From Candidatus Gastranaerophilales bacterium (GTDB lineage: Bacteria; Cyanobacteriota; Vampirovibrionia; Gastranaerophilales; Gastranaerophilaceae): a DNA stretch of 29,536 bases. Positions within the stretch are counted from its first letter, which is position 1. Each line of letters opens with the position of its first letter. Below, one piece after another: positions 6,801-13,793 of this stretch. The notes beneath the pieces are model-generated. The model was not told the origin of the DNA. It worked only from the letters and a program-made list of their open reading frames with translations, and did no database searches. The position numbers were made by a program, and so were the translations under genes. Location of the stretch: assembly GCA_944323585.1 (NCBI GenBank), contig CALUTA010000002.1:1-29536 (forward strand), written 5' to 3'.

Positions 6801-7319
6801 ATGATTGAAATGAAAGTTATGGGCATTGCCCTTGATACAAGAACAGGTTCGCCTATTGTCGTGCTGCACGACAAAGAAAACAGAAAGGCGCTTCCTATCT
6901 GGATAGGTTCGGCTGAAGCCAGCGCTATTATCAGAAAAATCGAAAATCTTACTGTTTCACGCCCGATGACGCACGATTTGATTATTAACATTATTGAAAA
7001 AATGGGCTGTGAAATAGAAAAAGTTGAAATTAACGACGTTGAGAAAGAAACATATTATGCTACAATCTTTTTGAAAAACAATGATGACGGCAAGATTATT
7101 GAAATTGACTCAAGACCTTCTGATGCTATTGCTGTTGCTATAAGAGTTGATGCACCAATTTTTGTAACCGCAAATGTTATTTCTAACGGTTCGGTTTCCA
7201 CTGACAGCGCCAAGGATGAGGAAGAAGCGCAGGAATTTAAGAAATTTATCCAGAGCATTAAGCCTTCCGACTTTGAAAAGCTTCTGAAAGACAACGACCA
7301 TCACGAAAGCGATCAGTAA
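6801..7319 (+). CDS. Bifunctional nuclease family protein (DUF151/BFN)
   Basis: A 172-aa cytoplasmic protein. Residues 1-130 form the DUF151 domain: KVMGIALDTRTGSPIVVL, then LPIWIGSAEASAI, RPMTHDLI, and the closing D-S-R-P-S-D-A-I-A-V-A with RVDAPIFV. These are the family signatures. Plant members have RNase and DNase activity; bacterial members such as the Thermotoga protein are structurally known but of uncertain role. The last 40 residues are acidic and low-complexity (D-E-E-E-A, ending DHHESDQ). It has its own promoter and terminator and is a single-gene transcript. The family is common in Cyanobacteria and relatives, which fits the proposed lineage. Confidence 0.93.
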   Translation: MIEMKVMGIALDTRTGSPIVVLHDKENRKALPIWIGSAEASAIIRKIENLTVSRPMTHDLIINIIEKMGCEIEKVEINDVEKETYYATIFLKNNDDGKIIEIDSRPSDAIAVAIRVDAPIFVTANVISNGSVSTDSAKDEEEAQEFKKFIQSIKPSDFEKLLKDNDHHESDQ

Positions 7320-7341
7320 TTTTTTTATGCACATAACAATC

Positions 7342-7369
7342 ACAACCGCCACAAGTTGGCGGTTGTTTT
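7342..7369 (+). terminator. Rho-independent terminator of the DUF151 gene
   Basis: A 10-bp perfect stem ACAACCGCCA (7342-7351) / TGGCGGTTGT (7357-7366) with a 5-nt loop and T4 on the plus strand. Confidence 0.85.
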
Positions 7370-7372
7370 CGG

Positions 7373-7975
7373 TTAATATTTGATTAAATTATTTTCAACC
7401 TGTTCTGTTGTAAATGAACCGTCTTCGTTAAAATTATATCTTAAACCTTTTCCATCAAGATAGGTGCCTTCTGATAAAAGTTTTCCAGACTTATTGTCAA
7501 CAACATACTCCTTCGTCCTTGTGACTTCTCCGCCATTTTTTTGATGTTCACGGCTTGATACTGTTATTTTTGTTGTCTGCCCATCTTTCCATATTAAAAC
7601 ATTGCTTTCCTGATTTTTTGAAATTATATCTCCATTTTTCCCCACTTCCACATTATCAGATGAAAGTTTAAATCTTGTCATACTTCGGCCTTGTTTGATA
7701 TTGGAGATATTTACGCCACTTTCCGAAAAATTACCATGCATCCAGTTCCACATATCATCATCAATATCAGGACGCTTATCATCCGGATTGACCTGTCGCT
7801 TAGGAACAGTATTTTCACTTTTCTCAAACCCCATAATCTCTGAAGCAGATTTTTCATTCACACCGGATTTTGAAAAATTAAAATCTATACTTATACTTTT
7901 CTCTTTGGCAGCTGTTGTGTTTACACCCGTTTTGGGATAATTTGCGGAATAATTACCATTGATTTCGTAAACCAT
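7373..7975 (-). CDS. Hypothetical protein with a repeated N-[FY]-x-x-[ST]-G-V-N octapeptide
   Basis: I do not recognise this 200-aa protein. It has no signal peptide or membrane segment. An octapeptide recurs three times: NYPKTGVN (12-19), NFSKSGVN (33-40) and NFSESGVN (82-89), with low-complexity charged linkers between. Residues 100-200 are rich in beta-forming strands with alternating charged residues (for example VLIWKDGQTTKITVSS and YVVDNKSGKLLSEGTYLDG), similar in style to repetitive beta-sheet proteins such as YD or MORN types, but without a firm match. The ATG at 7975 has a strong AAAGGAG site. It is monocistronic, with a pentanucleotide repeat about 90 bp upstream of its start. Its stop is convergent with the DUF151 terminator. 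Confidence 0.75.
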   Translation of the reverse strand: MVYEINGNYSANYPKTGVNTTAAKEKSISIDFNFSKSGVNEKSASEIMGFEKSENTVPKRQVNPDDKRPDIDDDMWNWMHGNFSESGVNISNIKQGRSMTRFKLSSDNVEVGKNGDIISKNQESNVLIWKDGQTTKITVSSREHQKNGGEVTRTKEYVVDNKSGKLLSEGTYLDGKGLRYNFNEDGSFTTEQVENNLIKY

Positions 7976-8313
7976 AACAAAATCTCCTTTCTTAATAGAC
8001 GTAACCCGTGTTTACTTATACTTCTATTAAGTTTTTTAATTCCACAAAATTGACAGACCCCCTCACATCATATCATATCATATCATATCATATAGCAGAG
8101 TATAACAGGGTTTCGGGCATTTCAAATCCATTTTTACATTTCGTTACATTGTAATCCGGATTGATTAATTTGTTTACTCACGATTTGTATCTGTTAATTT
8201 TTTGTACACAGATCAAAATAATCACTCCCATGTAACAAATGTAACAAAATTCCGTTTTTCTGAAATTTCTAAATTTAAATATTTTTTATTAATTTAAGAA
8301 AGAGAGTGACATT
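7976..8313. other. Divergent intergenic region with a microsatellite and TGTAAC repeats
   Basis: It separates the octapeptide-repeat gene from the first 68-aa gene. It holds a TTGACA hexamer at 8050-8055, the TATCA microsatellite (8066-8094) and an imperfect inverted repeat based on TTACATTTCGTTACAT (about 8137-8152) and ATGTAACAAATGTAA (about 8231-8245). No coding frame was seen. Confidence 0.55.
8066..8094. repeat. Pentanucleotide microsatellite (TATCA, about 5 units)
   Basis: CATCA followed by four exact TATCA units and a partial TATA. It starts 11 bp after a consensus TTGACA hexamer, so units supply -10-like TATCAT hexamers at spacers of 15 and 20. Confidence 0.85.
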
Positions 8314-8520
8314 ATGAACATAGACTCAATCCAGCCTAATTACATTTTCAAGGTTGATCCTGTCAATTTCTTTGAGACGCAGAGGAGAGAACCAACATCC
8401 AAAAACAACTTTTTCTCAAGCGGACTGTTTGCACAGCAGACGGATGGTGAATTCAATCTGAACCATCCTAAAGTTGCGGGATTCGGAACTACAGCAAACA
8501 GACTTGACAGGTTAGCTTAA
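8314..8520 (+). CDS. Small hypothetical protein, 68 aa (first of a similar pair)
   Basis: I do not recognise this protein. It starts at an ATG behind AAAGAGAG and encodes 68 residues beginning MNIDSIQPNYIFKV, rich in N, F and Q, with no export signal or membrane helix. It ends ANRLDRLA. The next gene, also 68 aa, ends AQHLDLIA, so the two may be distant paralogues or share a C-terminal recognition tail. The gene has its own 5' region with TGTAAC repeats; no clear terminator follows. Confidence 0.6.
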   Translation: MNIDSIQPNYIFKVDPVNFFETQRREPTSKNNFFSSGLFAQQTDGEFNLNHPKVAGFGTTANRLDRLA

Positions 8521-8575
8521 GATTTCTTAATATTTGACAAAATTTTAGCAATTTTTTGTCCAAAATTTCCTTTAT

Positions 8576-8581
8576 TATAAT
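8576..8581 (+). promoter_or_regulatory. -10 box of the second 68-aa gene
   Basis: TATAAT at 8576-8581 with a poor -35 (TTTTTG, 17-nt spacer). An imperfect inverted repeat TTTGACAAAA / TTTTGTCCAAA (8534-8543, 8554-8564) overlaps the -35 position and could be an operator. The predicted leader is about 16 nt. Confidence 0.5.
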
Positions 8582-8603
8582 ATAGGGAATTTTGGAGATT
8601 GTT

Positions 8604-8810
8604 ATGTTCGGATTGAATGTTCAAAAAATTATTGCATCAAACGGCGCCAATCAGGTAAACTATGCAAATTTGCAGCCGGCAAGAAGCTTTGTTAAAGATT
8701 CTTTTGCTTTTACCCCGAGTCTTGACAGACCGGTCACAAAAAGCAGCTTCACCGCTGAACAGCTTTGCGGGGCTCCATTAAAAGCTCAGCATTTAGATTT
8801 GATAGCATAA
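8604..8810 (+). CDS. Small hypothetical protein, 68 aa (second of the pair)
   Basis: I do not recognise this protein. The ATG at 8604 is chosen over an upstream in-frame TTG because GGAG lies 7 nt ahead of it. The 68 residues start MFGLNVQKIIASNGANQ, are soluble in character, contain FAFTP and SSFTAEQL, and end LKAQHLDLIA. Length and C-terminus match the preceding 68-aa protein. The DNA between the two genes (83 bp) carries a separate -10 box, so they can be expressed independently. Confidence 0.65.
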   Translation: MFGLNVQKIIASNGANQVNYANLQPARSFVKDSFAFTPSLDRPVTKSSFTAEQLCGAPLKAQHLDLIA

Positions 8811-8821
8811 AAACCGGTGGT

Positions 8822-8983
8822 TTACAGCAGAAAGAAATTGTCTTTAGTATTTGTGTTGTAAATTAGTTTTTGTGCATTGAACTGCGGAGTATACGTATAT
8901 GTTACTCTGCCGTTTTTTTTGTTTAACGCACACAACCCTACAACTCTATCCTCATTTTTAAAAAGTTTCTTCAAAAATTCCAT
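8822..8983 (-). CDS. Candidate 53-aa protein ORF
   Basis: An ORF on the minus strand begins MEFLKKLFKNEDRVVGLCAL and ends NTKDNFFLL. It has an AAGGA site about 10 nt before the ATG and a TGTACA-17-TATACA promoter-like pair overlapping the divergent promoter of the DUF1858 gene. Composition and codon choice resemble neighbouring genes. Against it, the ORF overlaps the hairpin plus T8 that looks like the terminator of the second 68-aa gene, and it is very short. If real, it is an amphipathic small protein of unknown role. Confidence 0.4.
   Translation of the reverse strand: MEFLKKLFKNEDRVVGLCALNKKNGRVTYTYTPQFNAQKLIYNTNTKDNFFLL
8884..8920 (+). terminator. Rho-independent terminator of the second 68-aa gene
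   Basis: The stem GCGGAGTA (8884-8891) / TACTCTGC (8903-8910), with one G-U pair, is followed by CG and T8. It overlaps the candidate 53-aa ORF on the other strand. Confidence 0.65.
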
Positions 8984-9009
8984 ACTTACCACATCCTTCT
9001 TTTTTGTTG

Positions 9010-9015
9010 TATAAT
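9010..9015 (+). promoter_or_regulatory. -10 box of the DUF1858 gene
   Basis: TATAAT at 9010-9015 with TTACCA 18 nt upstream (8986-8991). The ribosome site AAGGAGG follows at 9043-9049. Confidence 0.55.
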
Positions 9016-9053
9016 GTTTTTAAGGATTATGTACAGAAAGTCAAGGAGGTATT

Positions 9054-9257
9054 ATGACACAGAAAATTTCTAAAGATATGAATATTATGGATATAGTTGA
9101 AGCTTGTCCCGACAGTATTGCTGTTTTCCAAAAATACGGATTGGGCTGTATCGGATGCGCTGCCGCAAGATTTGAAAACCTTGAAGCAGGTGCTAAAGTC
9201 CACGGCTTTGACCCCGATGAAATGGTTGATGAAATCAACAAACTCATTGAACAATAA
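9054..9257 (+). CDS. DUF1858 / hybrid-cluster-associated redox disulfide protein
   Basis: A 67-aa cytoplasmic protein made of a single DUF1858 domain. It starts ISKDMNIMDIVEACPDSIAVFQKYGLGCIGCAAA: the pattern of a helix, P-x-x-x-x-V/F-x-x-x-G-L-x-C-x-x-C is diagnostic for the family that often accompanies hybrid cluster protein (prismane). The C-x2-C pair (GCIGC) is taken to be redox-active. In other genomes it is fused to or next to nitrosative-stress genes; here it stands alone with its own promoter, a very strong AAGGAGG site and a terminator, so its partner is elsewhere. Confidence 0.9.
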   Translation: MTQKISKDMNIMDIVEACPDSIAVFQKYGLGCIGCAAARFENLEAGAKVHGFDPDEMVDEINKLIEQ

Positions 9258-9277
9258 TGATTTTAATTTATAACTTT

Positions 9278-9307
9278 AAAAGCGGATTCTTTCTGAATCC
9301 GCTTTTT
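9278..9307. terminator. Bidirectional terminator between convergent genes
   Basis: A 12-bp perfect stem AAAAGCGGATTC (9278-9289) / GAATCCGCTTTT (9295-9306) with a 5-nt loop; T runs follow on both strands. It serves the DUF1858 gene (plus) and the 712-aa membrane protein gene (minus). Confidence 0.88.
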
Positions 9308-9333
9308 GCATTATTATAATATCAGGAGTGTGA

Positions 9334-11472
9334 TTATCTTTTAAGGAATCCGGACATTGTCGGCTGAGCTGTATTGTTTGCCGGCGGGATTAATTTATTC
9401 AAAGTTGTTTGAGCCAATGCCGGTTGTGCTTGAAGTTTCTTAGCTTCTTCAGCTATACGTTCTTTTTCTTTATTTTCTTTTGTCATCTTCTCACAGTATC
9501 TTGCAAGCCATATCATAAATGCCGGTACAAGAAATATTATTGACGCAAATTCAAATGAACTGTTCAACGTTTTTGCAATTCGAACAAACTTATTGTCTGT
9601 ACTTTCGAAGGCTTTATAGATTGTTTTGACAGCATCAGTATCCTGCTCCATTGCCTGCCTGAAAGCTTTTTCAAAATCATTCATTGAAACATTTTTAATC
9701 TTATCAAATTTAACTCCGGCTGCTTTCAGAATATCTTCTGATGCTGTTTTGACTGTTTTGTCCATTGCAAAGACTTTTCTAGGATCGCCTCCGGTATTTT
9801 TCAGGAATTCTATATAACCCATAATACCGTCTTTGTATTGTTTTAGATTACTGTGTTTTGAAGCTAACTGTTCACTGCTTAAAACAGTAACACCGCCTGA
9901 AGGAGTAAGATAATTTTTAAGTTTATAGAATACACCTTTATCATGATCAGCAGGTTTTACATTCAAAGCAAGTCCCGAAAGTTTTGCAAACAATGTAGAG
10001 AAACTTCTTGAGAGAGTTTTGGCTGCAAACAATATAGCAATAAAACTTGAAATATCACGCACCATGATTTCACGTTTATCATGCTCACCTTTAGCATTAC
10101 GGAGTCGTGGCGGCAGACAAAATCCAAACAACAACGTCAACATAGCCGGAACGGACATTGATGCTCCGTCAAACTCGAAAGTATCAGAAAGTTTTTTCAA
10201 CCATCCGCCTTTTGTAACGGCTTTGCCGAGTTTTTCATTTATTGCAGAAGCTGCACCTGTAAAAGGAGGTGCACCTTTTTTATCGACAGAGTCCCTGACT
10301 TCTGATTTTTTCTCGACAGAATTATTGCCGGTCTGCTGAGCTGAAGCCTCTTGTGCATTAGTTGAATTCTCTTTTTGTTCATTTTCCGGGGTATCTTTTA
10401 TTTCATCGGCATTTTCTGACACGCCGATATTATAGATTTTTGGAATAATATCATAGAATCCTACAACGGCAAAGAACATACCGAAATTAGAAAGCAATCT
10501 TGTGCCGGAACGTCTAAGATTAAAAGATTTCAAGAACTTTTCTAAATCAGGTGCCGCATTATTTTTCAGGTATTTATTAGTTGATTTAATTATATCATCT
10601 GTATAATCCATCATGTTGTCAAGCATTTTGTTAAATGAAACAGATACAGGATCTTTTCTCCATTTAACATTAACAGTTGCTGCAAGTTCATTTGCGGTCG
10701 GACTTACGTATTTCTTGCGCAAATCCATAAACTCGCTGACAAGTTCTGAAGTCAAATCTTCTTTCATGCCCGGAGTTTTTTTGCCTATAAAATGCTTGAA
10801 AAATCCTTTTGATTTGGCAGTTTCAATTTCAAGCAATTTATCTGCCATTTTTTCTGCCTGAGCATTGTAATCAAAATCTTTAACCCCGCCTAGTGAAGCT
10901 TCAAGAGTTGATTTAAACATTTGTTTATAAAAATCAAGTTTTACCTGTCTGGTCTGCGCTGCATCCTTAAAGTCAGTTATATTTTTGATTGCATCACTCT
11001 GGCTGATTGCAGTTTGTTTAAAGTTTTCACCGAGAGTATTAATCATGTTAATAGGAACATTGTTGGCTTTGCCGGCATATTTTTTAAGGAAAGCCATAAT
11101 TCCCATAGGAATTAAAAATGCACTGGGGCCTGACAATATTTCACGAACACCTTCACGTCGTGCGAAAGTCCAGTTGTAGGGGCCTATTTTTTTACCTGTT
11201 TTTTCTCCTGTTTCCGGATCTATTTCTCTCTCACGACCTCTGTTCAAGCCTTCCCAGATTCTCGGGGCAACCATGCCTAATCCGTCCTGTGCAATAAAGG
11301 ATGCGGCAAAACCGCCTCTTGAGATTGCATCCGTAACTGTTATAACTGCATCTGATGCTGCTACAACAGGATTAAAACCGCTTGTAAAATTCGGAGTTGC
11401 AGGTCTTGCAACATTTGGGCCGAGTCTTTTCTGGCGGGCATTTTCTGAAGAATTAATTGCTTTTACTGACAT
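9334..11472 (-). CDS. Large hypothetical membrane protein, 712 aa, with duplicated RE-motif module
   Basis: I do not recognise a named family. There is no classical signal peptide. The N-terminus contains PNFTSGF and conserved-looking phrases (AAPRIWEGLNRG-type, then DPETGEKTGKKIG). Hydrophobic segments lie at about 115-130, 328-348, 440-455, 473-485 and 640-657, with a disordered N/Q/E/K-rich stretch at 352-402. A motif of basic residues plus R-E followed by a hydrophobic run occurs twice: ARREGVREILSGPSAFLIP (104-122) and DKREIMVRDISSFIAILF (465-482). The same arrangement occurs in the 180- and 222-aa proteins nearby, suggesting a family. The C-terminus is charged, then P/Q-rich. It is transcribed from a good promoter with a 140-nt leader and ends at the 9278 hairpin. 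A membrane-shaping or scaffolding role is only a guess. Confidence 0.8.
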   Translation of the reverse strand: MSVKAINSSENARQKRLGPNVARPATPNFTSGFNPVVAASDAVITVTDAISRGGFAASFIAQDGLGMVAPRIWEGLNRGREREIDPETGEKTGKKIGPYNWTFARREGVREILSGPSAFLIPMGIMAFLKKYAGKANNVPINMINTLGENFKQTAISQSDAIKNITDFKDAAQTRQVKLDFYKQMFKSTLEASLGGVKDFDYNAQAEKMADKLLEIETAKSKGFFKHFIGKKTPGMKEDLTSELVSEFMDLRKKYVSPTANELAATVNVKWRKDPVSVSFNKMLDNMMDYTDDIIKSTNKYLKNNAAPDLEKFLKSFNLRRSGTRLLSNFGMFFAVVGFYDIIPKIYNIGVSENADEIKDTPENEQKENSTNAQEASAQQTGNNSVEKKSEVRDSVDKKGAPPFTGAASAINEKLGKAVTKGGWLKKLSDTFEFDGASMSVPAMLTLLFGFCLPPRLRNAKGEHDKREIMVRDISSFIAILFAAKTLSRSFSTLFAKLSGLALNVKPADHDKGVFYKLKNYLTPSGGVTVLSSEQLASKHSNLKQYKDGIMGYIEFLKNTGGDPRKVFAMDKTVKTASEDILKAAGVKFDKIKNVSMNDFEKAFRQAMEQDTDAVKTIYKAFESTDNKFVRIAKTLNSSFEFASIIFLVPAFMIWLARYCEKMTKENKEKERIAEEAKKLQAQPALAQTTLNKLIPPANNTAQPTMSGFLKR

Positions 11473-11619
11473 ATCCCTACTTCATTTTCATGACTAATAC
11501 TACACACATACTATTTTAAAAACTTAAAGCTTACATTTATTGCCAATTTCATCACCGATTGTAAGAAAAATTAACATAACAAGTTAACTGACGTAAATGT
11601 AATTTTATTAAGTGTAATA

Positions 11620-11648
11620 ATTATACTTAATATTGTATTTTTTTTCAA
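11620..11648 (-). promoter_or_regulatory. Promoter of the 712-aa membrane protein gene
   Basis: On the minus strand TTGAAA (11648-11643), a 17-nt spacer, TATAAT (11625-11620). The start of transcription is expected near 11613, about 140 nt before the ATG. Confidence 0.75.
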
Positions 11649-11752
11649 GTAACATACTACAATTATAACATTTTTATTCACATAACTTTACATTTTTGTT
11701 TAAAAACTCCCGTATCAGGGAATAAGTATTACCCTTTTGTCTGCTCATAAAA

Positions 11753-11781
11753 TTGACATGACACTGTTTTCATAATACGAT
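11753..11781 (+). promoter_or_regulatory. Promoter giving an apparently leaderless trmFO mRNA
   Basis: TTGACA (11753-11758), exactly 17 nt, TACGAT (11776-11781). Transcription should start 6-7 nt later, on or next to the A of the ATG at 11788. No Shine-Dalgarno site at a workable distance is present. Confidence 0.65.
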
Positions 11782-11787
11782 TCGGGA

Positions 11788-13092
11788 ATGGAAGTAACAG
11801 TTATCGGTGCAGGTTTAGCCGGCTCGGAAGCGGCTTTACAGCTTGCCAAACGAAACATTAAAGTAAAATTATATGAAATGCGCCCTCAAAAAACGACAGG
11901 AGCACACAAAACAGGCGACTGCGCTGAATTTGTATGTTCAAACAGCCTCGGGGCCTTTGATACAACTAATGCAAGCGGTCTTTTAAAAAGAGAAATGGAG
12001 ATTTTGGGCGGAGAATTAATAAAAATCGCCTATGATTGCAAGGTTCCGGCAGGCAACGCTCTTGCAATCGACAGAGAAAAATTCTCTCAAAAAGTCAATG
12101 AAAAAATCAATGAAAATCCGAATATTACACTCATTAGAGAAGAAATAACAGAAATTCCGCAAACTCCTTCCATAATAGCTTCCGGGCCATTGACAAGCCC
12201 TGAACTTGCAGAAAACATCAAAAAATTCACAAACAATGAACATCTTTACTTTTTTGATGCAATCGCACCGATTATTGAAGCGGACAGCATTAATTTTGAT
12301 ATAGCTTTTCGGCAGAACCGCTACAACAAAGGAAATGCCGATTATATAAACTGTCCTATGAATAAAGACCAGTATGAAAAATTCTACGAAATTCTGACAA
12401 CTTCACCAAGAATTGAATTGAAAGAGTTTGAAAAAAACGCAAAGTTTTTTGAAAGCTGTCTTCCGGTAGAAGTGCTGGCCTCAAGAGGAAAAGACACATT
12501 GAGATTCGGACCTATGAAACCCGTCGGACTTGTCGACCCGAGAACAGGGGAAGATAATTATGCCGTTGTACAGCTCAGACAGGACAATTCCGCTAAAACG
12601 CTTTATAACATTGTAGGCTTTCAGACAAATCTTAAGTGGGGAAGCCAGAAAGAACTTATACACTCTATTCCGGGACTTGAAAATGCCTCTATTGTACGAT
12701 ACGGTGTTATGCACAGAAATACGTTTATAAATTCTCCAAAACTTCTAAACCCGACACTTCAAACAAGAGCCAGAGAAGATTTGTTCTTTGCAGGCCAGCT
12801 TACAGGCACCGAGGGCTATACCGAATCAATAGCATCAGGGCTTCTTGCGGGTATAAATATGGCAAGATTTATCAATAACGAACCACTTTTAAGACTTCCG
12901 CAAATAACAATGCTGGGCGCATTGACTCATTACATAACCAATCCGGAGCATGACAAATTCCAGCCGATAAATTCTAACTGGGGCATTTTAGAAAAAATTG
13001 AACTGCCCAAAAAAGAACGCAAAAACAAAAAACTAAAAGCCGAACTTCTTTCTAACAGATCTACCGAGTTTTTATCAGGGATTTCAGTATAA
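11788..13092 (+). CDS. trmFO: Methylenetetrahydrofolate-tRNA-(uracil-54-C5)-methyltransferase TrmFO
   Basis: A 434-aa flavoprotein that makes ribothymidine at position 54 of the tRNA T-loop, using methylenetetrahydrofolate as carbon donor and FAD as cofactor. The N-terminus VTVIGAGLAGSEAALQLAKR is the dinucleotide-binding fold that identifies the GidA/TrmFO superfamily. Specific TrmFO phrases follow: YEMRPQKTTGAHKT, AEFVCSNSLG, NASGLLKREM (residues 30-75), FRQNRYNKG and NCPMNKDQYEKFY in the middle, and RYGVMHRNTFINSP and FFAGQLTGTEGYTESIASG near 310-360. The length is normal for the family. TrmFO is typical of Firmicutes, Cyanobacteria and other groups that lack the SAM-dependent TrmA. It is monocistronic on the plus strand between minus-strand hypothetical genes, with a consensus promoter that leaves no leader. 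Confidence 0.97.
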   Translation: MEVTVIGAGLAGSEAALQLAKRNIKVKLYEMRPQKTTGAHKTGDCAEFVCSNSLGAFDTTNASGLLKREMEILGGELIKIAYDCKVPAGNALAIDREKFSQKVNEKINENPNITLIREEITEIPQTPSIIASGPLTSPELAENIKKFTNNEHLYFFDAIAPIIEADSINFDIAFRQNRYNKGNADYINCPMNKDQYEKFYEILTTSPRIELKEFEKNAKFFESCLPVEVLASRGKDTLRFGPMKPVGLVDPRTGEDNYAVVQLRQDNSAKTLYNIVGFQTNLKWGSQKELIHSIPGLENASIVRYGVMHRNTFINSPKLLNPTLQTRAREDLFFAGQLTGTEGYTESIASGLLAGINMARFINNEPLLRLPQITMLGALTHYITNPEHDKFQPINSNWGILEKIELPKKERKNKKLKAELLSNRSTEFLSGISV

Positions 13093-13124
13093 TCTATAAT
13101 AAGCTTCCCGTTTTAATCAGACCG

Positions 13125-13793
13125 TTATACCGTTTTATCTAGATTTTGTTTTGGCTCCTCTGTTTGCGGCGGATTTTTGTGCTTTTCAAATCCCAGAGCA
13201 TTCAATGCCGGATGAATAAACAAATGTGAAACCTGCGGCGCAAAGATAGCAAGCCCGAATACGGATCCGACAATATTTCCGAACTCAACTGCACCTTTTA
13301 ATATCGGAAATTTATCGGGATTTTCCTTTTTTAACTCTTTTACAATTAAAGGATCATAATCATCTTCCACAAGTTTATGAACCTTATTGCCGTCTTTGTC
13401 CGTCTTATAGACCCCCTTAATCTCTTTTTCCAGAGTTTTATGGCGGTTATTCAATGTTGTATCGCAAAGTTTGAGATAATGCGCATACTGCTTGCTGTTG
13501 GAAAATTTTCCTATTTCTTCAGGCTTAAACAGCTTCTGTGCAATCCTGAATGTACCTTTCTTGAACACAGGAACAACCAGAGCAATATAAACGAGAAGAC
13601 AGGTTGCCTGATACAAAAATTCTTTTGCTGCTGCGTATTTTTTTGTATTGTCGTCTATATCATTATCTATAAGAATAAACCCGGGTCTGCCGATAGCTTT
13701 TAAAGTTGTTTCCATGATAACCTGCGAATTTGTGTTTGAAGTTATATTATTGAGCGAATTGCTTGTTAATAGTCTTGTTATTCCATTAATCAT
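13125..13793 (-). CDS. Hypothetical membrane protein, 222 aa (RP..TKKY family)
   Basis: I do not recognise a named family, but it resembles the upstream 180-aa protein. Shared landmarks are R-P-x-F (36-39), then T-K-K-Y (50-53), K/R-E (57-58), a hydrophobic run with L-V-Y (about 65-76), the phrase IAQKLFKPEEIGK (84-96) and a C-terminal hydrophobic stretch FGLAIFAPQVSHLFIHPAL (179-197). Compared with the 180-aa protein it carries an extra charged insert (about 97-165) rich in K, D and N. Two membrane segments are likely. Its ATG overlaps the stop of the upstream gene by 4 bp (ATGA), so translation is coupled and the two products probably act together. Confidence 0.8.
   Translation of the reverse strand: MINGITRLLTSNSLNNITSNTNSQVIMETTLKAIGRPGFILIDNDIDDNTKKYAAAKEFLYQATCLLVYIALVVPVFKKGTFRIAQKLFKPEEIGKFSNSKQYAHYLKLCDTTLNNRHKTLEKEIKGVYKTDKDGNKVHKLVEDDYDPLIVKELKKENPDKFPILKGAVEFGNIVGSVFGLAIFAPQVSHLFIHPALNALGFEKHKNPPQTEEPKQNLDKTV

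Larger units (their letters stand above)
11473..11787. other. Divergent intergenic region with two strong promoters
   Basis: It holds the promoters of the 712-aa protein gene (minus) and trmFO (plus). The 140-nt leader of the minus transcript contains an inverted repeat TTACATTTA (11531-11539) / TAAATGTAA (11594-11602) with a 54-nt loop, a possible RNA structure or operator. No ORF was seen. Confidence 0.6.

Noticed and set aside
8066..8094. CRISPR-like repeat
   Set aside because: The unit is five bases with no spacers; it is a microsatellite.
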